Below are positions 1-11,900 of a stretch of 64,000 bases of DNA, piece after piece. Position 1 is the first letter of the stretch, and each line of letters begins with the position of its first letter. The stretch is from Echinococcus granulosus (lineage: Eukaryota; Platyhelminthes; Cestoda; Cyclophyllidea; Taeniidae). Position numbers and translations under genes: made by a program. The stretch spans positions 719,980-783,979 of the forward strand of contig NW_020170387.1 in assembly GCF_000524195.1 (NCBI RefSeq), given 5' to 3'. The notes beneath the pieces are model-generated. The model was not told the origin of the DNA and made no database searches. It worked only from the letters and a program-made list of their open reading frames with translations.

Positions 1-3000
1 TCCACCATTTAAACAGGGACTGTTTGAAGTGCATAATCATAGCTACTATCTTAAAGGGCTTACCCTAGTAGGCTTTGATAAGGGCAAGCTTGCATTGTTT
101 GTTCCAAGGGTTGGTGGTAGGTAATGTGTCTGAAGGCTGGTGTGTTTATACCATCGCTATTTCACAAGTAGGGCTGTCCAGAAAATCAACGCGCGGTAGG
201 AATATACGCTTTTCTGTTGCGGCTGTTATGCAACCCACATTTGCGCACCGGACACCTCGGACACGAAATTATTACACTATTCCATTAAAACATGGGCTAT
301 TAAGCGGCATCGCCATAATTCCCCAATGTATCCACATTCATTAACAATAGTGAGGCTGTCACCAACCCTGGATTGAGGTATTATTAAGTGATTTAATAGA
401 CAATGTGGGACAATCTTGGTAGTATTTTTGGTACTTTTTAAATTAAACCGCTTGAAATGTCGATTTAGGAGCCTTCAAACAAGCACATTACCATGCATTG
501 CCTCTATAATAGCGGCAAAAATATTGCTTGCTTTAGATTTATAGCCTCAACCAATTGCGCATGGAATATTATTCTGGTGGAATCGCTTGGGGTTTCATAC
601 ATTCTTTTGTTTGCATTGTTGCTGCTTGTAGTGGATTAACAGAAAAATTATTACGATATGCCATGCTCTTCGAGGAATTTTCCACCGATAGGGAGTTACG
701 TCACAACTGTCCTCGGATTGTGTCTGTGATAAAACTGAAATCGCTTGGTGCAAATGCAAATACAAGCGAACGCTGGCCTGCGTACATTAATTCTTAGAAC
801 CGGAATTAGTTAAAAAACACGCCAATAACATGCCTAAACACTACTAGGTTCGTGCTGGATTAAAACCACCCCTTTGACTACAATCTTCCTGATTGCCAAG
901 TTAATTAAAATGGTGCCTGTTAGAGAAACTTTAGAGTTGGATAAATGGTATCGAGGGTCCTTGTAAACCTTCCAGGTATGATACTTTGACGTCTTGAAAC
1001 ACTATTTCACTCTTAGCATTAATGCCAACATGACTGGTGATCAGATGCAATGTTTTTGAAATATTCTAGGTAAATGCTTAACAATATAGAAATGTATTTT
1101 TTTAGTTCTCGAAAATGAAATTCACAGATGCATTAGCTTAAAATAATTCCTGATGTCACCACAATAAATCGACTGTTAATTGGAATTAATAGTCTTGCGA
1201 AAAAATTGTCTTCACTAGTTGGTGAACTACTACGAACTATACTATTTCTTTGCATCAGAGCACTTTTTAACTTATTTGAGCAGAGAAAAACTATTCCAAA
1301 TAGAATGAAAATGTCACGCGGAGGTGTCACGTGCAAATTTAATGGAATATGTCAGCATCAACGTCTGTCGCTTTCGGTGTGAGAAAAGTAAGACAAAAGG
1401 GTCAGCCAGTCGGAAAGAGGGCAAGAGTCGTGAAGGTCTGTGGTATGCACACTTCTTTCAATCCTTCGTTAGCATGCATAAACACTGTGAGGTAACGATT
1501 TTGTATTAAGACCCATATACAAATGCTTCTTTGGCTTTAAAAAGACAGGAAACACCGGCTTTTTTGCTAAATCGTCACCTTGGCTTCAGTTCATGCAGCA
1601 ATAGCTGCTCTTGCGCCAGTCCCGTAGTTAATCATAGGCCCTCCAAGTTGATGGTGTCTTATGCATAAGCACTTACGTACACACGTGATGCCACGGCACT
1701 TGTAATCTGCCTCATGGTACGACCTTCGGATGATGATCGCATAAACAGTTTTAGTGTGTCGCTGCGTTGGTGTGTTTCGCGTGTTCGGTTTGAATGAAGG
1801 CACCACTGAGGGGGGGTGTAGGAAAGGTGACATCAACAAACCTGTCTGTTTAGGCTATGTGTACAAGTGCTTTCCGCATGGCTGTAAATTAACTTAGCGT
1901 TTGTGTGACGCCAAAGGTGCATGTCAACCAGTGGATGAGTAGCAATAAAAGTGAATGTTGGCTCACTCACTAGTGTAACGAATGGTTATAATGATGCATG
2001 GATTGAGGTGTGGTCAACACTTTTACGGTTTTTAATGTCTTTTGCACTTGGAAATGGAAATAATGGCAAAACTAGCTTTTAATTCTCTATCAACCTCATC
2101 GAATATTGCCAGCCTTCGAGAAACCCAAATTTCTCTAGGGTGACCTATCAGTGGTTGATTGATTCAGGAGTCAGGTAGTCAAAGTGAAAAAGGCCGCAAT
2201 CCCTCACTGTGGGAATTTCCATCTTGTGCTCCACCCTTCTGCCAACGCGGTGGCCTGTTTACCGACTTGACTGCGAATGTGCTAGAAATTGGACTCTCAG
2301 CTGATATGTGGAATAGCAGTGTTGCGAGTGCAAATCACTTCCACATGCACAACTAAGGAGGTGTCGCCAACATGTCCTGTTCTCAAGGCTTGGCAACGCC
2401 TCTTGGATGCATCCACCGACCTAAATTTTTGCAAGATACAGAATCCACATTCACGTGCTGATATTTTACGTGCTAAAATCCGGTAATTTTTCCTCATTCT
2501 AATCCGATAGATTCGACAATATTCATTTCCTCCGCTGGATTTCAATTTTCTAAATTACAAAAAGGAGTCTCACCATCTTTTAACTGCAGATCTTGAGATT
2601 ATGGGTGGGTTTCTACTGAGCTCTTTGGCACATAACTTGTAGCTGATGCCATCAGGCTTTTATGTAGTGACACATATCTTGAAACGTTTTGCTGCAATGA
2701 TTGTGAATCACGTTATATAAACGTCATTATGTCACTCAGTAATAACTCCTGGTAGTTAGCACTAGCAAACAAAAGAAGCGTTACATCTCATCTCTTACAA
2801 CGATCATTATCTAAATAACGAAGAGTCAACCATCAAAAATAGGTCAACAGCAGTAGTCCCAGTGCCCCGACTTGCCCCCTAATTTGCGTACGTCTGGTAA
2901 ATCGCATGCTTTAAGGCAAATTGTGTTAATGTGCCAACCTTTACCGCCCTAAGTACAGTCACGCCGATGGTAACGGCTGTTTTGTGTGAAGTGTTGGTTC

Positions 3001-4393
3001 CAAACCAGTCTGTTTATACATCTTCATGTCGATGTTGACTTGGCCATACACGTGTCTAATATGCAGAGTGAAGTCGTGGTTGGCGCATGCGTGACCATCG
3101 GGTGAATGTGCCCGCGATCGCTTGAACTCGGCGAACGGGCAACTGGTTGATATTCACCCCTAATTACTGCCAGTGTCCGCGAAAGGATCACATGTTTAAG
3201 CAGTTGTAGTTCATTATGGTAGCACACTTCAAGTCAGTTCTGTTTTCAGGTTGCCTTTTTCGTGCCCTCAACGCCGACTCTTTTAGCTCTGTGGCTTTTA
3301 CCTCAGCAGATGCTGCGTAATACTGGGTAATGGGCTTATGGAACCACTGGGCTGTTTTGTCAATTGTACATATTCGAGGAAGGCAACCAATCTAGTCCAG
3401 AAAAGATTCATCATTTGAACTACCTCCAAATAACCCGTTGTCCATCCTTCATTGCTTTAAAGTAACATATGTCCCCATTTTACATCGTAATTCAGGTAAC
3501 CAGCAAATTCCTAGTATTGTTGCTATGAATCAAGTGTTTATGAGTGGTTCTTGTTCGTTCATATTGCTGATCAATTCGCAATCCACTAATAGTGTTTTAA
3601 TGCGTTAATTGTTTGCTTAGCTTCGGTTTTGGTAATGGGTCACCTATGGTCTCCGCCACTTTCCCTTGCTAGGCACCTGGTGCTCGGGCCGTACCAGTAG
3701 CCCCAAGCCCTTCCTTACGTCAATAATACACATTCTGCCCGAGTATTATACCGTCTTTCCATAGTACTTCATGGTAATACGAATTTTATTATCGTCCTTC
3801 TTGCCACTTCCTGACGATAAGAAGTAAGAATTTGCAAGAAAACCGCCTTCCTGACCGTTGGCTCCATTACTCAGGGTTCGAGTTCTTTTTTTTTTTTGAT
3901 GGAAATATTTACGAAATGGTGATTAAAATATTTTTCAAATTACTAGATCTTGTCTTCGTTGCATATGTAGCATGCTGTAACGACATGTAAGGTTCAATTG
4001 TTTATGTGCATCGTAAAGCATATACACGCGACTCCTGATTGTGTTATGCGATTTTCGGCTATTTTAGGCTCCAGAGGATGTCGGTTGAACTTGAGGGGAC
4101 TTAAACAGGGCTCCAAAGCTGCAGAAGCATTACATAAAATGTGCAGTGTGGCGTTTGAAGAGTAATAAATAGCCAAAGGATCGTTTTTTAAAGTGGGAAG
4201 TTTGGAAAATAAAAGTAAGGCTGAAAAAGTAGTAGGTAGAGCTATTCTTTTTTATTTTGAAGGAAAATCATTGAACCGAAGTTAAATTCGCATGCCCGTA
4301 TTTCGTTAAGGGATGACTTTAGATTGTGCTGGTGATTGTTTCAACAAATGAAACGCTTCAAGAAGTCTTCCGTGGTTTTTTAATTTTATCATA
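1..4393. other. Intergenic, nothing recognised
   Basis: AT-leaning sequence with only short frames on both strands, none with convincing codon bias plus splice signals. No tRNA, simple-sequence array or mobile-element coding region was seen. Confidence 0.6.
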
Positions 4394-4493
4394 GAGGAAC
4401 ACCCAAAGTACATATGCAACTTTCCTTTCCCTTACCACATGTTTACAAACCAGAAGCATTTCTACTAAATGCACTTCGAGGAAGAATGACTGG

Positions 4494-4713
4494 ATGAATG
4501 AACCCAACATAAGGCCTCATCAGCTGATCTCGCTGACGCGTGAAGTAGAACGACTTTATCCTCCAGGTAAATTAATGCGCCAGCATTACTCCTGCACTGC
4601 CCTCTCCTGCCTACCTTGTGCTTCAGCGCGTGACGATGACGACGCGCCAAGCCACCAGCACACACTTGTGTGTTGTTATCATGCCATTCCCGACTGTTCT
4701 GCCTTCTGGACAG
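4494..4713 (+). CDS. Candidate two-exon coding fragment, unknown
   Basis: An open frame from ATG 4494 is compatible with a strong donor CCAG|GTAAAT (4566/4567), a pyrimidine-rich acceptor CTTGTGCTTCAG (4626) and a second donor ACAG|GTAGGC (4713/4714). The implied intron is 60 bp, the same class as the ARHGAP19 introns, and divisible by three, so the frame is open with or without splicing. The local sequence is GC/CpG-richer than its surroundings. An overlapping antisense frame of similar length makes the strand ambiguous. No family recognised. Confidence 0.25.
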
Positions 4714-4799
4714 GTAGGCACGCGCTTTCAAACACAAAGCAAGTCAGGCGCGTTTACGGTAAGGAGTGCATTTCGGGATTTTCCGGTGGTTGAATAGTG

Positions 4800-7640
4800 T
4801 TCACTCCAAAAAGGGTTTCATTGATCGAAAGAGCTTGAGTCCCCAGGACTATTGATTGTTATGAAAGCTCTGCACAATCCGAGCCCCCCTCTGGCGCATG
4901 TGTTAGTGCCAAGTGTGAACGTTCTAAGGCATGTGAGTACAGGTTCAATGCGTAAGAAAGCAAATCATATAAGCCATCAGTAGAAAGCATGCGAACGCCC
5001 ACCTGAAGGGGAGCCTTTGAGTTCGCTTACCTTCAGGCTCTCACGTTTAGAACTTTTCCTGCCTGCACACGGTAATGATACGATTCCACGCTTCAACCTT
5101 AGCGTTTTGCGCTAGATTCCAGATTAATAAGGAGCTTTGGCCATTTGTAGAATTTTCGCTGCAAATGAGAGACATTTGATAAACATGTGATCAACACTAT
5201 TCAAGTGAACACCCAGCTAATTTTCCTTATTTCTACCAGAGCATTGTAGATTTGTATTTACTTTTTGGAGGAAAGATTAGGAATTCCTATCTTTTCATAT
5301 TATGTAATAAACAGGGCTAAAAGGGCTCGTGAATAGACTTTTTCGGATTCAGTTAACCTTCCTTAAAGTTCTTAAAAAAACTTTATATGCGGATGATCTT
5401 CAAATGTAATTTTTTAAAAACATAGAATAAATAATTTGTGTTATTCACTGTCGACGACAGCTTCTTGGCTGGGTAGTGGCGGTCGTCCTCGGTAGCCTTA
5501 ACAAATGAATTAGGTAAAAGGCTTAGAACCGCTTTCATCAACCATTCGAGGTCGTATCGAGCACTTTACCCTCTGCTAATGCGACTGAATCACTGCAATT
5601 CAACATATAGACCTACCAAAGAACTGCTAAACCGGGTTAATCTAGTGTGAATATTGTAAATCGAAGGAGGAAGTAAGGGAGGAAGACTGCGACAGGCCAG
5701 GGATTCCAAACCAAACACTATTAATGAAATCGGTTTTACCAATCTTTTTGCCTTTTACTTTCACCTACACCTGTGGGCTTTACACAGGCGAGTGATCTTT
5801 TAACCTTTTTTTATTTAATACCACACACCTTTGCTACAAAAGAGTGAACTTGAAAGCTACTTGTTTTCATGGCTCCAATGCCTTAATACGAGTCTGAACA
5901 AATAAGCTAATTTTGTAGATAGCCAGTAGAACGCCTATCAAGTCTGCTTGTGTTGAGCCAAATATCTTTACCTTTTATTAAACTGTCTTGAAGGCATTTA
6001 AATGAAACTATTCCTCACCAAAAAAAAACAGCCCTAAACTCCCGTATCACGCGCAATCTCCGCCTAGTACCAGATCCGGGCTGTCAGTCGGTCAATAGTG
6101 CGGGATGCAATGTGTGCTGGTGCAGGTGCGCGTGATTAGGTAGTGGCGGGATGTTAAAATGCGCTTACGTCAATTCACAAAACCCTGCACCGAGTGCATT
6201 GCAGCATCGAAAACATTCATCCCTATCGCAGGAAAATGTTCCCCTATTGGAACTTTTCCTTCAGATCAGATGCACCTAGCAGTGGTACCGCAAGATTCAG
6301 TCCTCTCTGTTTTCTGCTCATATGCCTTAGACAGCTCCGCCTTATGTGATAATTCAAGTGGTATGATGCGCATAAATCCACTTTTCTATCAGAGCACCTG
6401 AAACAGAATCAAACAAGTCACCCATGCATCAGACAAAGCGCAGTATTGGTACGCAACCCAAACAGTTTACCACCTTATTAGGATTTAGCTCAATACAACG
6501 GGCAAGGTCGAAGCCAAATGGTGGAACCATGTCTCAAGAAAGGTCTTGAGGTACACAATGCTTTGTTTCAGCGTCTGAGAATGAGATACCTCGGAAGACT
6601 AGTAGCGGAAATTGTATTCGGCGCCTTATGGGTCAGGCTAGCGGCATCTATCATTAGGCGCCCAAAATGTGGAATAGGCAGGAGGGACGAATGCCGTCTC
6701 GACCACAATCCCATCGTACTCGTGAGCGTTAGTCACCAGGGTGTGAGTGGCTTCCAAAACGGGGATCGACAGAGGAGGTGAAAAAACAGCCGCCTCAAAT
6801 GCACACGCGACGCCATGATGTGTGTGTACTATGCACTGTGTGCACACTTTGTAGCAAATGGTTGTAGCAAGCGCACACACATAACCAGTACTTTTTCCTA
6901 ACAGTTGTTGGACTGCATGTATGCACACGCATGCACACAAATTGTGTGTGCGGCGAGAGTTGTTAAGTGTCAATGTATCCATCTCGTCATGACCATTCAT
7001 ACCGAATGAATTGCCAAGCATGCATATTTATGTTCAGTGGTGGAAATACCCCTTGGAACTATTCATCTTCACAATGGATCAGTGGGAGCCCGCAAGAGTT
7101 GCTTTTCGCGGATAGTCACATGTTTTCAAGATTGGTTACGGTTCATTTTCGGTTACCGTCCGCCTATACTTTTTTAATACCTACACTCTACCAATGTGAA
7201 TGCATGATTCTATCTTGATTTGAAATTGTATTAAAGCTATCATTGGTTCTCAGTTTTCAGGTAGTGTTACAATTGTAAAAATGCGTTAGACTCTTAGGCG
7301 ACAGTTGAATACAAGAGTAATTCCCAGTACGGCAATTTGAGATGTTTAAAACAAAACAGAAATTCCTCAATATCAGATGACCAAGTGAGAAATCTGCTTA
7401 GCAGTATGATTTTTATAGACAACTGGTTATGGCTGTGTTTCGAGGTTACATTCCAAAGAGGAACAAAGTTTGTCATTGAGATCAATAGATGTATTGGTAG
7501 TGCTTAGAGAGTACTATTTATCATGGTTTTCTATCTTTTGGAATCTCGGTTTGAGTAAGATAGCAGTGTGAATCCATCAAGCATAATTTAGAGCATTACA
7601 AACAAACATTATTGGTAAGGGCCCTAAAGTCTTGAAGCTC
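4800..7640. other. Intergenic, CA/TG-rich patch at about 6800-6960
   Basis: No supported gene. A minus-strand frame at 6638-7021 crosses a patch of repeated GTGTGT/CACACA-type sequence and is probably fortuitous. Confidence 0.55.
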
Positions 7641-7679
7641 CCCTGAACTTGCATTCGCAACATCGACGAGCTAGTGGAA

Positions 7680-7760
7680 AGCAGCGACAAGTGATGTCTG
7701 AATACTGCCAACCTATTGGTTCGTGCACTGACCCATATCCGATTGTGATTGGTCAGCAGT
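7680..7760 (+). promoter_or_regulatory. Probable KDM3 promoter with two inverted CCAAT boxes
   Basis: ATTGG occurs at 7715-7719 and 7748-7752. The second lies in TGATTGGTCAG, a close NF-Y consensus in inverted orientation. The boxes are 33 bp apart and 210-250 bp upstream of the ATG, in locally CpG-richer sequence. No TATA box was seen. Promoter function is inferred. Confidence 0.45.
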
Positions 7761-7960
7761 GCTAGAAATTAGCTTAGTGCGTGCGCACGTGTTAATCACA
7801 GCTGAGAGAGAATTGGCAACACCACACGTATGCGTAGTGCGTGGCCTTGACGCCGCTACACTGGGACTGCCGTCGCCCCATGGACTTCATAATATATTCA
7901 AATTGCGGGTAGTCGATACGTGCGTGAATACTTTTGATTTCATAACTACTCAATCCAGTT

Positions 7961-8910
7961 ATGAAAAAACGTCTTGCCACAACTGGTGCAGATCCGAACG
8001 GATTGTTGCCCTTTGGCCCGCAAGTGACTAGTAGCGTAAACGATCTTAACTTACAGCTCTCCAATTGTCCCCTTCCCCAAAAACCCCCTTGGGATGGCGA
8101 TCCCAGACAGCCGTTTACAGCGCCAGTTAGTCTGCTAAATGCAAACATGCCCACTTCATCCAAATCTGAGTATGCTCCAACCACGGGTGACGAAAATCGG
8201 AATTCTGTCGGTCTCACCCCGCCAGTTATCAATCAAAGTCAATACGATTCCCCCAAAAAGTGCGACATTACAGGTCAGGCATCTTTCAATACCAGTCAGC
8301 TTATCGAGGCTTTCATTCACAGTGCCCAAATAGCAAGAGGTGTGCACCCTCAGCAAAGTGATTTGTCCCAACTCATTCTGGAAATGGCCAAGAACCAACT
8401 CCATCAGCAGCAGCCGCAGCAGTCAATGAACCGAACTATTCTGCAGCGAGCCACTCCCGACAAACTGCTCATAACGTCCAGAAGTCCGCCCTTGCGTTCA
8501 CCGTCGGAGTCTATTCGAGGATTTGTCGATGGCAATCATTCCAAGCCTCGGACTTCATTTGGCCACTCACCAGCTCTTCAATCCCCGCCTCCTCCTCTAC
8601 TCCCACCGCCTCTTTCCAACAGTGCCTCAAGAAACCAATCAGGTCGTCCTCTCACAGCTTCTGACTACAACTCAGCCTCTTCAACCTTCTACAGCCACCA
8701 GTTTCGCCAACCCACTCTTACCGAGCAACAAGCCAAAAAACAGGCGGCTTCGCTATCCATCGATCAGCAGCTATATCCCGCTACTCTGTTCTATATGATG
8801 GCACAACAGCAACAGCAGCAACAAATGCGCGGACATCCACCGCCCCAAATGCCCCTTTCTTCACATTCGGAAGGCGATAAGAAGTCTCTAATTGACTACT
8901 CAAAAGTTGG
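7961..8910 (+). CDS. KDM3: KDM3 exon 1: low-complexity N-terminus
   Basis: Encodes residues 1-316, rich in Ser, Pro and Gln, with a run of seven Gln near residue 280 and short polyproline stretches. No folded domain is recognised. The donor GG|GTGGGT is in phase 2 and matches the one-base lead of the next exon. The ATG follows closely after CCAG, which resembles a splice acceptor two bases upstream of the start. Confidence 0.85.
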
Positions 8911-11900
8911 GTGGGTGATTACTCTTTTATGCAGATCTTGTCCTGTTTCCCTCTTCTTATCTCATTTGTAAGTGTAGTAAAATCGCAAGGCACCGTGACC
9001 AGGTGAGGCCACGTGAAATGCGACGGCAGCAGCAATGGCGACGTCAGCTGTCTTGTCGCTCGGGTGCTGAATCACCACCTCCTTCGCTGTTTTAATCGCT
9101 GCACTCATCCCTGGCTGGTTCGCTTCACACTTGCGTATGAGCTCAGTGGTTTCTAATCCCGGTCGTAGATCTGTGCCAGAGCGTATCGTGGTTCCTTTTC
9201 TGGTACATTCTGGGTTTCGTTGATCCATCTGCCCACTTAAGATGAAAGTTGTCGTGCTTGCCTTATCCGACAGTGGGCTGTTCTGAGGGCTCCTCTCAAG
9301 CACCCAAAGCGATCCCCTGACAAACCTTTTTTACTTTGAAGTTATGTCCATTCTGAATTTGCGATGTTGTATCAAGTAGCAACTAATCACCCACCTTATT
9401 AGCACAGGCGTTATCTGGTCTTCTCTACTAAGCCTTTTTAGCCCGTGCTGCGATTTTTTCACTTATCTAATGTTTCTCAATTCATGTAGAGCTACACCTT
9501 AATTACTAAATAAGTTTCCACGGCATTGTCCCTTCCTTTACCATGTTCATTATAATTACAAGGATAGTGCACCACTCCTCAAATCCTTTTTTGTTACTTT
9601 TTCTGCAATAGTTCTAAATCTGAACCTAAGTTTGGGTAAACGCCGAATGCCAACTACATTAAGAATGCTTGGTGTATAAGGATAGTCGATTATTACTTGC
9701 TATTCATTACCATCCTCTCTTTTGTCTACCTCTTAGTCTACCTTCAAATGCGCGAAATCCAAAGAACGATCCCTACAGTTCGCATACACATCCTCAATCA
9801 CACAACCCCTACATTCGCGTACCACCATCCTACCATCCCTGGTCCAAAACGGAGCCCTCCTCATTTACAGGATCGGGTTACTCCACTATCGATATACTTC
9901 GAGAGTCCAAACAAGCTTCCGAGTCTGCAAAGCCAGCCAATAAACTACTGACCACCTCTGGTGTTTTCTACCCAGAGAAACAGCCAATTGCTCCCCCGCC
10001 TCCCCCCTCCTGCTCCTCCTGCCTCCTCGATCCCTTCTCCAGCCGCAGCCCCAGCACCAGCCCCAGCCTCTTCAATTAAAAATCAGTCCGACGCGGTGGA
10101 TCATCACTTTCAAATGGCTTTGAGTAACAACAGGAGCGGTAGCGGTGGTGTCGGTGGCAGCACTCAGCCGGAACCACCGACCCCCGTGGAAATGACCAAT
10201 GAAAGGAAGGCTAGTGACAGCCACAAATATCCTCATCCCTTTCCGAACCACTCCTCCGTGATTCAGACAGTTCATCATGGTGTTTCTTCGTGCTCCTCTT
10301 CGTCCTCTATCAGTTCCATGTCCCTCTTTGACCGTGATGCCAATTCTCCCAGTCGAAAACTCTTTCCTTTGCCTCCACCAAAGTCTGAGAATAGAATAAA
10401 CAGTGAGGCCTGTCGATTTTCCCTGAAAAAGAGACTTATTCAACGCTACCAAGCCGATGCGACCACAGGACTTGCTTCGGAGTCTGCTGCAGTCAACCAG
10501 GAGAGAATACCCGAGCAACAACCCCAAACGATGATAAAGCAGGAGCCTGGTGCAATTCTCGCCACAACACTAGAGGCGTCGTCCTCCGATCGTGTATGTT
10601 ATTTATCCTTTGCAAGTACCTCTTTACAAACTCCACCTGTCTATCTACTTTTATGCTTCATCCATTTAATTTTCCAACATGGGACTCGATGATTACCCAT
10701 GCACGTCTTAAAAGACCCCATTTTTAAAAATTCAAAAATGCAACTTAAAGTTATTGTAGAAGTTTATATGTGGACATTTATTGTAATACAAGAGCGAGAA
10801 ATCTGCTAGGTAGCAGTTCTGATGCAGGCGCTCTGTCACGTCGTTAGGTTCGATGAAATCGATCGATCCTTTGACGTATGGGGGCGTCCGCATCTCAAGT
10901 AGCTTCAGTCAATAAATATTTAGCCTCGGTGCAGGCACTCTGTTTCCTTGTCGAGTTTTAAAAAATGCGAGATACACAAAAACTATGAAATGTAGGCCCC
11001 TCCATTGTTTCGTCACAGGTGCTTCTCCAAATATCAGGGTGGTATTTTTCCCTTATCCAAATTTTAATTTTGGACGCTTCAAAGGCATAGTCATGATGTT
11101 TATAATTACAGGCTTTAAAACCCTTAAATCGGCTAAAATGCAAACACATGGTGAAACACTTCAGACTTACCCAGTTTGTGACATTTTAGCTGTTAATTAC
11201 CACCTTTTGTGGTCGTAATGTCCTAATACTGCATCTCTAGGGTGTGATGCAGTAGAACATTTTGCCCTGTCAAGTCTTCTCCCGGAAACAAAGACGGATG
11301 ATACTGGTGATGTAAATTCGCCTGTTCTGCTTTGGGTTGCTTTTTTTGCGCTCCTGACTTCGCCGCTCGTAAATTTGTTGATGGGCAGTTAGAAAAGAAA
11401 AGGAGCATTGGCTCGGATCTTTTCTCACCCCAATTCCACTCTTATTTGGGTTAATTTTTTGTGTCCCTGATGTGGAAACAATTGACCACTAGTCATCGCA
11501 CGCAATGTCATTCCCTTCGAGTCAAGTGTTTGTCATTGCCATTCAGTGACGGCTACTCACTTTTTCTCACTCCCTTGGTATACTTGTAAACCTTTTCCGG
11601 CTTAGGAAAGTTTTAGATGACCTCGCATGTTAAAATATTCTATATCTGTGTGCATTTAAAAATGATATCGTAGTGGAGTAATTTGTATCGCGCTTGAAAA
11701 CAAAGTTCACTTATACGTTTGTAGATAAGCAAATGATTTTAATAAATGTTGAAAAAGTTTCAAATGAATATTGGTGATGGTAACAGTTATCCTATTTCTT
11801 CTACTCTCATTTAGCAATTTTTTGCGGAATCGAGTAAAGCTGAAGAAGACCGAGCTCTGCCAGGGGGTCATGAATCACCGTCCTCTCCTGCGAGCGCTCA

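Noticed and set aside
6638..7021. 127-codon minus-strand open frame
   Set aside because: It runs through CA/TG-rich simple sequence, has no homology I can recognise and no splice or poly(A) signals.
8804..8826. CAA/CAG run as a repeat element
   Set aside because: It is a short polyglutamine tract inside KDM3 exon 1, a normal low-complexity feature.
9982..10010. Homopolymer C runs as a true frameshift or pseudogene sign in KDM3
   Set aside because: An 82-bp GT-AG intron restores the frame, and the rest of the gene is intact.
10072..10527. 151-codon antisense frame
   Set aside because: Shadow of KDM3 exon 3; no independent support.
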